From: Acidimicrobiaceae bacterium
GTDB taxonomy: Bacteria; Actinomycetota; Acidimicrobiia; Acidimicrobiales; Ilumatobacteraceae
Assembly (NCBI GenBank): GCA_006515795.1
Contig: VFMC01000090.1
Span: 1 to 6,371, forward strand
DNA: 6,371 nucleotides
Direction: 5' to 3'
In this document: positions 1 to 5,885 of the stretch, piece after piece
How the letters are laid out: the number at the start of each line of letters is the position of its first letter
How positions within the stretch are numbered: the stretch's first letter is position 1
Program-made: the position numbers and the translations under genes
The notes under the pieces: model-generated
What the model was told of the DNA's origin: nothing
Seen by the model: only the letters and a program-made list of their open reading frames with translations
The model's database searches: none

Positions 1-2338
1 CGGCGCGCATCGTGTACGTGACGGCGCACGACGACGCTCCGAACGATCGCGGTGCGCACACGCTGGTGAGCAGCGGACCACGCTCGACGAACGCCACGGA
101 TCCGGGACCGTCGATCGGTGCACCGAGCTGGCGCGTCCACGCCTCGAGGTCCCACGCGTCGTACTCGACGGGATGATCCGGCGCGACCTCGACGGTGACG
201 TGCCTGCCTGCCGGCAGCAGCTCCCGGCCACGCACCACGTCGATGATCGACGTGATCGCGCCGTCGAGGTCCCATTGCACGGCGAGGAACCCGTTGGCCA
301 TCGAGTGCTCGGTGGTGACGATGCGGTCTTCAACCGGCGCGGCGACCAACGCGGTGATCCCACTGCCGGGAACCTCGACGAACAACGCCGACCCGCCCGT
401 CGCCAGGGCCTGCGTGGGCCCGGCCAGACCAGGCGGAAGCGATGAGACCACCACCTCGCGACGAGCGTGAGTCGTTGCATTTGCAACAGCAACGGCTGGA
501 AGGTGCAGCCGATCGAGAGCCGCTCCGATGAGCTCCTCCAGGCGTGCGCCGACCAGGGAGTGGGCCGATTCCGCATCGTCGTGCACCCAGGCGATCGACG
601 TGCCGGGGAGGATGTCGTGGAACTGTTGCAGCAGCACGTCTTTCCAGAGGAGGTCCAGCTCGGCCGCGACCTCCGCGGGAACCGAACCCCCCGACGCCCA
701 CCAGAGCTCCGCCTCGCGCAAGAGCCGCTCACATCGGCGATTGCCCACCTTGGTCTCGATCTGGCTCGTGAGCGTGCCCCGATGCATCTCGAAGTACAGC
801 TCCCCTTGCCACACCGGCACGGCTGCCCGAGAAGCCACCTCGGCCTCGACACGTCCGAAGAACTCGTCGACCGTGCCGAGCTCGAGCCGCGGCGTACCGT
901 CGAGGTCGGCCATCCGTCCGGCGCGTTCCACCATCTCGCGGGTGGGGCCGCCACCGCCGTTGCCGTGGCCGTACGGCATCAGCGCCCAGTCGCTCCACCC
1001 GTGGTCGCGGAAGTTCCGTTCGCTGTACGCCATCTCCGCCCCGGTGACCTCGGCGTTGTAGGTGTCGACGGGCGGGAAGTGGGTGAGCACCCTGGTGCCG
1101 TCGATGCCCTCCCAGAAGAACGTGTTGTGCGGGAACCGGTTCTGCTTGTTCCAACTGAGCTTCTGGGTGACGAAGCGCGCGCAGCCGGCGGCGGCGAAGA
1201 TCTGCGGCAGCGACGCCGGATAGCCGAACACGTCGGGGAGCCACACCTCACGGCACGTCACGCCGAAGCGGTCTGCGAAGTACCGCTGGCCGTGGACGAG
1301 TTGGCGCAGCAGGCTCTCACCGCTCGGCAGGTTCATGTCGGCTTCCACCCACATGCCCCCGACCGGTACGAACTGACCTGTGGCCACCTTCTCGGCGATC
1401 CGGGCGAACAACTCCGGGTACCGCCGTTCGATCCAGTCGTACTGCACCGCCTGCGAACAGGCGAACCGGTAGCCGGGATGGTCGTCCATCAACCGGATCG
1501 CCGAGGCGAAGGTGCGCGCGCACTTGCGCACCGTCTCCCGAACGGGCCACAGCCACGCCGAGTCGATGTGCGCGTGACCAACCCCGATCACGCGCAGCGC
1601 GCTAGCTCGTGCCGGTAGTTGCAGCGCGGACTGCAACGCGGCGCGGGCCAGCGGTGCGGTCGCCGCCACGTCCTGCGAGTCGATCAGGTCGAACGCCCGC
1701 TCGAGTTGACGCAGCAGTCGCGACCGGCGGCGGTCTTCGAGGGGCAAGCCGTGCATCACCCCGGCCAAGACCTCGACGTCGAGGCACAACGCGTACACCT
1801 CTTCGTCGCGCACCGCCAGATCGGCTCGCCCGAGGCGATACAGCAGTGCGTCGCCGGCGGTCTCGCGCGATCCCAGCGGTGTGGGTTGGAAGCGGGTGAA
1901 GACCATCGGGTTGGCGGCCGCCTCGACCAACAACGAGAAACATCCCGTTGCGAGTCGTGGCAGCGGAACGGCGGTGCGCCGGGGGTGCACGCCCTGCAGT
2001 GGTGCTCCATCGAGCCACACGAGACCCTCGGCCTGGAAGCCGGGGTACTTCATCTCGAACCCGAGGTCGATCACCGCTTCGAGCTGTGGCCCTGCCCAGC
2101 CCGCCGGGACCTCGCCACTGAGACGGAACCACGTGGTGCCCCACGGGCGGCCCCATGGCTCACCGATCGCGAAAGGCTCGAACACCTGGCCGGCGGCTTC
2201 GTCGTACGACACCGGCTCACCCGGCGCGTGCCACGCCTGCACCGTGAGCGCAACCGTGGTGCGGTACACGTGGGGCAGCACCCGCTGCCACAGCTCGCGC
2301 TCGATCCGTTTCTCCACCAACACCCGGTCGTCGTGCAC
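1..2338 (-). CDS. Alpha-mannosidase, glycoside hydrolase family 38 (C-terminus cut off by window edge)
   Basis: This is a retaining, zinc-dependent exo-alpha-mannosidase that removes mannose from the ends of oligosaccharides or glycoconjugates. The reading frame is open for 779 codons from the GTG at 2338 to the left edge and has no stop, so the C-terminal beta domain is incomplete; related bacterial proteins are about 1,000 residues. The N-terminal 240 or so residues form the accessory domain typical of the long bacterial members. The GH38 catalytic domain starts near residue 250 with GHAHIDSAWLWP, where H257 and D259 match the zinc ligands. WLPDVFGYPASLPQI carries the expected nucleophile and ligand D369. 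YGHGNGGGGP follows, then QFHDILPGTS (H574, D575) in the middle domain. The site therefore looks intact. No signal peptide is seen, so the enzyme is probably cytoplasmic. An in-frame TAG at 2350-2348 sits just upstream, making GTG 2338 the first possible start; the start VHDDRVLVEKRIER fits the family. The gene is divergent from the CoA transferase gene. The family call is firm; the natural substrate is unknown. Confidence 0.95.
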   Translation of the reverse strand, partial: MHDDRVLVEKRIERELWQRVLPHVYRTTVALTVQAWHAPGEPVSYDEAAGQVFEPFAIGEPWGRPWGTTWFRLSGEVPAGWAGPQLEAVIDLGFEMKYPGFQAEGLVWLDGAPLQGVHPRRTAVPLPRLATGCFSLLVEAAANPMVFTRFQPTPLGSRETAGDALLYRLGRADLAVRDEEVYALCLDVEVLAGVMHGLPLEDRRRSRLLRQLERAFDLIDSQDVAATAPLARAALQSALQLPARASALRVIGVGHAHIDSAWLWPVRETVRKCARTFASAIRLMDDHPGYRFACSQAVQYDWIERRYPELFARIAEKVATGQFVPVGGMWVEADMNLPSGESLLRQLVHGQRYFADRFGVTCREVWLPDVFGYPASLPQIFAAAGCARFVTQKLSWNKQNRFPHNTFFWEGIDGTRVLTHFPPVDTYNAEVTGAEMAYSERNFRDHGWSDWALMPYGHGNGGGGPTREMVERAGRMADLDGTPRLELGTVDEFFGRVEAEVASRAAVPVWQGELYFEMHRGTLTSQIETKVGNRRCERLLREAELWWASGGSVPAEVAAELDLLWKDVLLQQFHDILPGTSIAWVHDDAESAHSLVGARLEELIGAALDRLHLPAVAVANATTHARREVVVSSLPPGLAGPTQALATGGSALFVEVPGSGITALVAAPVEDRIVTTEHSMANGFLAVQWDLDGAITSIIDVVRGRELLPAGRHVTVEVAPDHPVEYDAWDLEAWTRQLGAPIDGPGSVAFVERGPLLTSVCAPRSFGASSCAVTYTMRA

Positions 2339-2344
2339 GGGCCG

Positions 2345-2350
2345 AGCCTA
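2345..2350 (-). promoter_or_regulatory. Putative -10 box of a leaderless promoter for the alpha-mannosidase gene
   Basis: On the minus strand the hexamer TAGGCT fits the actinobacterial TANNNT -10 pattern. It is separated by exactly 6 nt (CGGCCC) from the GTG start at 2338, so transcription would begin at or next to the start codon. No Shine-Dalgarno sequence is visible and no good -35 hexamer is seen at 16-18 nt. This is inferred from geometry, which the divergent gene repeats. Confidence 0.5.
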
Positions 2351-2394
2351 GGTGGATGCGGGGATGCAAGGTGAGGGGCCCCGGTGTCGGGCGG

Positions 2395-2400
2395 TACGGT
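2395..2400 (+). promoter_or_regulatory. Putative -10 box of a leaderless promoter for the CoA transferase-ligase operon
   Basis: The hexamer TACGGT fits TANNNT and is followed by exactly 6 nt (GCGAGC) and then GTG at 2407, the same arrangement as on the opposite strand for the mannosidase gene. It supports GTG 2407 as the true start over the upstream ATG at 2356, which would place the promoter inside the coding region. No clear -35 element or Shine-Dalgarno sequence is present. Confidence 0.5.
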
Positions 2401-2406
2401 GCGAGC

Positions 2407-3657
2407 GTGATTGACGAGGGGGTCGAACCATCCCGACCGGCGCGGCCCGGCCCGCTCCACGGCGTGCGCGTGCTCGATCTCACCAGGGTGCTCAGCGGGC
2501 CCCACTGCACGCGGATGCTGTGCGATCTCGGTGCTGATGTGATCAAGGTGGAGCCTCCCGACGGCGATCTCACCCGGTTCACCAACCCGCGGATCAACGG
2601 GCTGGCCAGCTACTTCATCCAACAGAACACCGGCAAGCGAAACATCAGCGTCGACATGACCAATCCCGATGGGGTCGAGCTGCTGCTCCGTCTCGCCAAC
2701 CGCTGCGACGTGCTGGTCGAGAACTTCCGGCCCGGCGTGATGGAGCGCATGGGGCTCGGTCACGAAACGGTCGCGGCCCGGGCACCGAGCATCGTGTACG
2801 CGTCGATCACCGGCTACGGGCGGTCGGGGCCGTGGGTCCATCGGCGAGCGTACGCACCGGTGGTCGGCGCCGAGACGGGCATCACCCGCATGCAGGGTGA
2901 CGCCCGCGATGGTGCGTACGTCAACGACCCGTGGAGCCATGCCGACCTTTACACCTCGCTCGAGTGCGCAACCGCGATCCTCGCCGCGCTCTTCCAACGC
3001 GAACGCACAGGCCGCGGTGAACGGATCGACGTGTCGATGGCGCAGACGATGCTCTACGTGAACGAGCACGCCCACGACCAGCTGTGGGACGGGCCCGTCG
3101 ACCCGGCGTGGATCCGCAGCTTCGGCGCCGGCGCTTATCCCGTGCTCACTGCGGCCAACGGCGAGCAGGTGATCATCAGCGGTCACCCCGCGGAACGGGG
3201 CGCGTTCGAGTTGTTCATGCGCGGCATGTCGCTCACCCATCTGGTCGACGACCCACGCTTCGTCGATGTGCCGACACGGCTTGCCAACTTCGACGTGCTG
3301 GTCCAGTACATGCGCGACTGGGCGATCAGAATCGCCGACCCCGAGGCGATCGAGGCGGCGTTGGCCGAGCACGGCCTCGCCACGGGCACGATCCGCACGA
3401 CGCGCGAGCTGTGCGACACCGACTGGGCCGGCGACCGAGGCGCCGTGGTGGCGGTGAGCGATCGCGGCCACGGCGCGGTGCGCGTTCCCGACTCGCCATG
3501 GAGGTTCGCCGGCAGCGACACCGGCGTGCGCGGCACGCCGCGCTACCGCGGTGAGGACAACCGCGCCGTGCTCGCCGAACTTCTCTCGCTGAGCGACGAC
3601 GAGCTCGCCGACCTGGAAGCGCGCCGCGTGCTGGTGAGCCGGGTGCCGGCGAGATGA
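2407..3657 (+). CDS. Family III (CaiB/BaiF) acyl-CoA transferase
   Basis: This enzyme moves coenzyme A between an acyl-CoA and a free organic acid through an aspartyl-CoA thioester; it acts in the cytosol, usually as an interlocked dimer. The protein is 416 residues, normal for the family. It opens with the hallmark GVRVLDLTRVLSGP (residues 19-32) and GADVIKVEPP (42-51). NTGKRNISVD (74-83), DVLVENFRPGV (101-111) and ITGYGRSGPW (134-143) follow. The catalytic aspartate is expected at D180 in HADLYTSLECATAILAAL, ahead of RTGRGERIDVSM. GTG 2407 is chosen because homology begins just after it and the segment coded from the upstream ATG at 2356 has no family character. Its stop overlaps the ligase start (ATGA), implying one mRNA. 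The substrate cannot be told: formyl-CoA transferases, carnitine CoA-transferases, racemases and aromatic-acid CoA transferases share this fold, and no dehydrogenase or hydratase partner is nearby. Family is near certain, specificity open. Confidence 0.95.
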   Translation: MIDEGVEPSRPARPGPLHGVRVLDLTRVLSGPHCTRMLCDLGADVIKVEPPDGDLTRFTNPRINGLASYFIQQNTGKRNISVDMTNPDGVELLLRLANRCDVLVENFRPGVMERMGLGHETVAARAPSIVYASITGYGRSGPWVHRRAYAPVVGAETGITRMQGDARDGAYVNDPWSHADLYTSLECATAILAALFQRERTGRGERIDVSMAQTMLYVNEHAHDQLWDGPVDPAWIRSFGAGAYPVLTAANGEQVIISGHPAERGAFELFMRGMSLTHLVDDPRFVDVPTRLANFDVLVQYMRDWAIRIADPEAIEAALAEHGLATGTIRTTRELCDTDWAGDRGAVVAVSDRGHGAVRVPDSPWRFAGSDTGVRGTPRYRGEDNRAVLAELLSLSDDELADLEARRVLVSRVPAR

Positions 3658-4559
3658 GCCTGTCGTTCCCCGTCGCGCCGATGAAGGCGGCGATCGGTTC
3701 GCTCCCGCCCCACTCCGACGACGAGCACTGGGCATACGAGATCAAGTGGGACGGATACCGCACGATGTTGTTCGTCGACGCTGCGGCCAAGCGAGTGAGG
3801 GTGCAGAGCAGCAGTGGGCTAGATGTCAGCACCACCTATCCAGAGCTCGGATCGGCTCATGAAGGCGCCAACGCAACGAGCCTGATCGTCGACGGTGAGA
3901 TCGTGGTGTTCGACGCGGCCGGTCGGCCGACTTTCGAGGGCGTGCAGCGGCACGCCACGCAGGTCGTGTTCCAGGCCTTCGATGTCCTCTCGATCGACAG
4001 CCACGACGTGATCGGATTGCCGTACGAACAGCGGCGCGCCCTGCTGGTAGACGTGCTCGAGCCGGGCAGCAACTGGACCGTGCCGGCACATCGCGTCGCA
4101 GGCGGTGCCGAGCTCCTGGCGGCTACGGCAGAGCAGGGTCTGGAGGGCGTGATCGCCAAGCGCCTCGGAAGCACCTACCAGCCGGGACGGCGGAGCCCGA
4201 ACTGGCGCAAGGTGAAGAACCGTGTTCGCGTCGAGGTGATCATCGGCGGCTGCACCAGCGGCGCGGGGAGCCGAGCGTCCACCTTCGGTGCGTTGCTGGT
4301 GGGTCGCCGCCACACCGATGGCACGCTTCGGTTCGCCGGCGGTGTGGGCACCGGCTTCACGCAGCGGTGCCTCGAGGAGCTCACCGCCAGGTTCGCTTCG
4401 CTGCGCACCGAGCAGTGCCCGTTCGATCCGGTGCCGCCACGCGAGTACGGGCGCGATGCCACATGGCTCGTACCCTCGCTCACCGCGATGGTCGAGATCG
4501 CCGAGTTCACCAACGAGGGTTACGTGCGGCACGCGAGCTTCATCGAGCTCGTCGACTGA
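3654..4559 (+). CDS. ATP-dependent DNA ligase (LigC/LigD ligase-domain type)
   Basis: This protein seals DNA nicks by an AMP-lysine intermediate and belongs to the small bacterial ligases linked to repair and end joining. Its 301 residues contain only the adenylation domain and the OB-fold. Motif I is YEIKWDGYR with nucleophile K31. The metal-binding DGE has E82; motif III lies in VFQAFDVL (105-112). Motif IV is EGVIAKR (164-170) and motif V is NWRKVKN (183-189). The OB-fold runs from about residue 191 to the end. Two features are unusual. The SRxG-type motif Ia reads SSSG at 52-55, so its arginine is missing. The protein also stops at VRHASFIELVD without the RxDK-like motif VI found in typical relatives. 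ATG 3654 is favoured because the next ATG lies inside the conserved PVAPMKA segment. The start overlaps the CoA transferase stop by 4 nt, with no good Shine-Dalgarno sequence, so coupling is likely. No Ku, polymerase or nuclease gene is in the window. Ligase identity is strong; activity is less sure. Confidence 0.92.
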   Translation: MSLSFPVAPMKAAIGSLPPHSDDEHWAYEIKWDGYRTMLFVDAAAKRVRVQSSSGLDVSTTYPELGSAHEGANATSLIVDGEIVVFDAAGRPTFEGVQRHATQVVFQAFDVLSIDSHDVIGLPYEQRRALLVDVLEPGSNWTVPAHRVAGGAELLAATAEQGLEGVIAKRLGSTYQPGRRSPNWRKVKNRVRVEVIIGGCTSGAGSRASTFGALLVGRRHTDGTLRFAGGVGTGFTQRCLEELTARFASLRTEQCPFDPVPPREYGRDATWLVPSLTAMVEIAEFTNEGYVRHASFIELVD

Positions 4560-4564
4560 CAGTT

Positions 4565-4597
4565 CCCGGCCGGGCCGATCGAAACGTGCCGGCCGGG
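4565..4597. repeat. Pair of GC-rich repeats CCGGCCGGG able to form a stem
   Basis: The 9-mer CCGGCCGGG occurs at 4566-4574 and again at 4589-4597, 23 bp apart and on the same DNA face, within the 60-bp ligase-kynureninase gap. Each copy is close to a palindrome. CCCGGCC (4565-4571) can also pair with GGCCGGG (4591-4597) across a 19-nt loop. There is no following T-run, so it is not a classical terminator. It could be a tandem operator overlapping the kynureninase promoter, a weak attenuator, or chance in GC-rich DNA. Confidence 0.35.
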
Positions 4598-4607
4598 TCA
4601 GGTCTGG

Positions 4608-4613
4608 CATTGT
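4608..4613 (+). promoter_or_regulatory. Weak -10-like box upstream of the kynureninase gene
   Basis: CATTGT lies exactly 6 nt (GAGCGG) before the ATG at 4620, the same spacing as the two leaderless starts around 2345-2407. It departs from TANNNT at the first base. No Shine-Dalgarno sequence is seen before this ATG, which agrees with leaderless expression, but read-through from the ligase gene is also possible. Confidence 0.3.
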
Positions 4614-4619
4614 GAGCGG

Positions 4620-5783
4620 ATGGTCACCCGTGACGACGCCCACGAACTCGATGCTGCCGACGAGCTCGCCGCCTGGCGGGACGCCTTCTTGATCAACGAT
4701 CCGGCCCTGGTCTACCTCGACGGCAACTCCTTGGGTCGCGCGCCGCGGCGCGTCGTCGACCGGTTGAAGACGGTGATCAGCGAGGAGTGGGGTACCGATC
4801 TGATCCGGTCGTGGTCGCACTGGCTCGACAAGCCGCAGCGGGTCGGCGATCTGCTGGCGCCGCTGATCGGCGCGGGTTCCGGCGAGGTGGTCGTCCACGA
4901 CTCCACCACGGTGAACCTCTACCAGCTCGTGCACGGGGCCGCAGCACTGCGACCCGACCGGTTGGTGCTCGCGGTCGACGAGAACGACTTCCCGAGCGAT
5001 CGCTACGTCGTCGATGGCATCGCTGCTGCCACCGGCCGCACCGTGCGCCACGGCTTCGAGCGACTCGACGACGTGGCCGTCGTGGTGCGTTCGGTCGTCG
5101 ACTACCGCACCGCCGAAGTTGTCGACGTGGTCGCCGAGACCGCTCGCGCCCACGGTGCCGGTGCACTGGTGGTGTGGGATCTGTCGCACGCCGCTGGGGT
5201 GTTGGCGATCGATCTTCATGCCGCCGGTGCGCAACTCGCCGTGGGATGCACCTACAAGTTCCTCAACGGCGGCCCCGGCTCGCCGGCCTTCACCTACGTC
5301 GCCCACGAACTGCAGGGTCGGATCAGCCAGCCCATCTGGGGTTGGTTCAGCCAGGTCGATCAGTTCGCGATGGGGCCCGACTACGTGCCCCGCACCGACA
5401 TCGGCAGGATGTTGATCGGGACGCCGTCGATCCTGGCCCTCACCGGGGCCGAGGTCGGCATCGAGATCACGGCCGAGGCGGGAATCGAGCGAATCGCCGC
5501 GAAGGCATCGGCCCTGACTGCTTTCGGCATCGAGCTGTGCGACGGGTTCGGGCTCAGCACGTGCACGCCGCGGGAGGCCAACCGACGAGGGGGTCACGTT
5601 TCGATCGTGCACCCGAAGGCCCGATCGTTGTGCGGGCAGCTCATCGAGCGCGGCGTGATCCCCGACTTCCGCGAGCCCGACATCGTGCGCCTCGGCATGT
5701 CGCCGCTCACGACTCGATTCGTCGACGTGTACGACGGAATCGCCACGATCGCATCGCTCACGGAGATCACAGACCGTCTCTGA
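4620..5783 (+). CDS. kynU: Kynureninase
   Basis: This PLP-dependent hydrolase cleaves L-kynurenine to anthranilate and L-alanine (and 3-hydroxykynurenine to 3-hydroxyanthranilate) in cytosolic tryptophan catabolism or the route to NAD. The protein is 387 residues, slightly shorter than the usual 400-plus but complete. Family signatures appear in order: VYLDGNSLGRAP (from residue 31), HDSTTVNLYQL (93-103) in the phosphate-binding region, and DFPSDRY (123-129). WDLSHAAG follows with D187, which should contact the PLP ring nitrogen. CTYKFLNGGPGSPAF carries the PLP-binding lysine K213, then WGWF (240-243) and GTPSI. ATG 4620 is supported by a normal distance to YLDGNSLG and by lack of a better start. 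It lies 60 bp after the ligase gene on the same strand. No tryptophan dioxygenase, formamidase or anthranilate gene is visible, so the physiological branch is unknown. A hairpin after the stop probably ends the transcript. Confidence 0.95.
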   Translation: MVTRDDAHELDAADELAAWRDAFLINDPALVYLDGNSLGRAPRRVVDRLKTVISEEWGTDLIRSWSHWLDKPQRVGDLLAPLIGAGSGEVVVHDSTTVNLYQLVHGAAALRPDRLVLAVDENDFPSDRYVVDGIAAATGRTVRHGFERLDDVAVVVRSVVDYRTAEVVDVVAETARAHGAGALVVWDLSHAAGVLAIDLHAAGAQLAVGCTYKFLNGGPGSPAFTYVAHELQGRISQPIWGWFSQVDQFAMGPDYVPRTDIGRMLIGTPSILALTGAEVGIEITAEAGIERIAAKASALTAFGIELCDGFGLSTCTPREANRRGGHVSIVHPKARSLCGQLIERGVIPDFREPDIVRLGMSPLTTRFVDVYDGIATIASLTEITDRL

Positions 5784-5794
5784 ATCCACAAGTT

Positions 5795-5811
5795 CGCCAC
5801 CGTCGGTGGCG
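5795..5811 (+). terminator. Hairpin after kynU, probable transcription terminator
   Basis: CGCCACC (5795-5801) and GGTGGCG (5805-5811) form a perfect 7-bp stem with a 3-nt GTC loop, beginning 11 nt after the kynureninase stop. It lacks a U-tract, which is common for hairpin terminators in GC-rich actinobacteria. It also lies where the -35 region of the next gene would be, so a role in regulating that promoter cannot be excluded. Confidence 0.5.
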
Positions 5812-5813
5812 GA

Positions 5814-5819
5814 TATGCT
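5814..5819 (+). promoter_or_regulatory. Putative -10 box for the secreted-protein gene
   Basis: TATGCT fits TANNNT well and sits immediately after the kynU hairpin. Transcription would start near 5826, giving a 5' UTR of about 60 nt before the ATG at 5886, which does have a Shine-Dalgarno sequence. No convincing -35 hexamer is present. Confidence 0.4.
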
Positions 5820-5832
5820 GGCGATCGACGGT

Positions 5833-5852
5833 TCGACAGGGCAGACTGTCGA
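5833..5852 (+). promoter_or_regulatory. Perfect inverted repeat in the leader of the secreted-protein gene
   Basis: TCGACAG (5833-5839) and CTGTCGA (5846-5852) are perfect reverse complements separated by 6 nt (GGCAGA). If transcription starts near 5826, the mRNA would fold into a stem-loop some 33 nt before the start codon. As DNA the 20-bp element is also shaped like a dimeric repressor site just downstream of the -10 box. I could not match the leader to a known riboswitch class by eye. Confidence 0.45.
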
Positions 5853-5870
5853 TACCCGGGAGAACCAGGC

Positions 5871-5881
5871 AGGTGGGGGAG
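5871..5881 (+). promoter_or_regulatory. Ribosome binding site deciding the start of the secreted-protein gene
   Basis: AGGTGGGGGAG precedes the ATG at 5886. AGGTGG (5871-5876) leaves a 9-nt spacer and GGAG (5878-5881) a 4-nt spacer; either can pair with the 16S tail. It is the clearest Shine-Dalgarno sequence in the window and fixes a start that gives a complete signal peptide. Confidence 0.7.
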
Positions 5882-5885
5882 ATCG

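Noticed and set aside
474..487. Short inverted repeat GTTGCA-TT-TGCAAC
   Set aside because: It lies inside the alpha-mannosidase coding region (VANATT segment), is only 6 bp per arm, and no regulatory context is apparent.
467..1618. A 383-codon open frame on the plus strand, opposite the alpha-mannosidase
   Set aside because: It is antisense to clear GH38 catalytic motifs, its product is rich in Arg, His, Val and Pro with no family character, and it is the usual GC-rich codon shadow.
2356..2406. ATG at 2356 as an alternative start for the CoA transferase
   Set aside because: The 17 extra residues have no family similarity, there is no ribosome site, and the -10-like box would lie inside the coding region. 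GTG 2407 fits better.
2071..3735. A 554-codon open frame on the minus strand across the CoA transferase
   Set aside because: It spans the promoter region and runs antisense to a well-supported enzyme; the translation is low-complexity and resembles no protein family.
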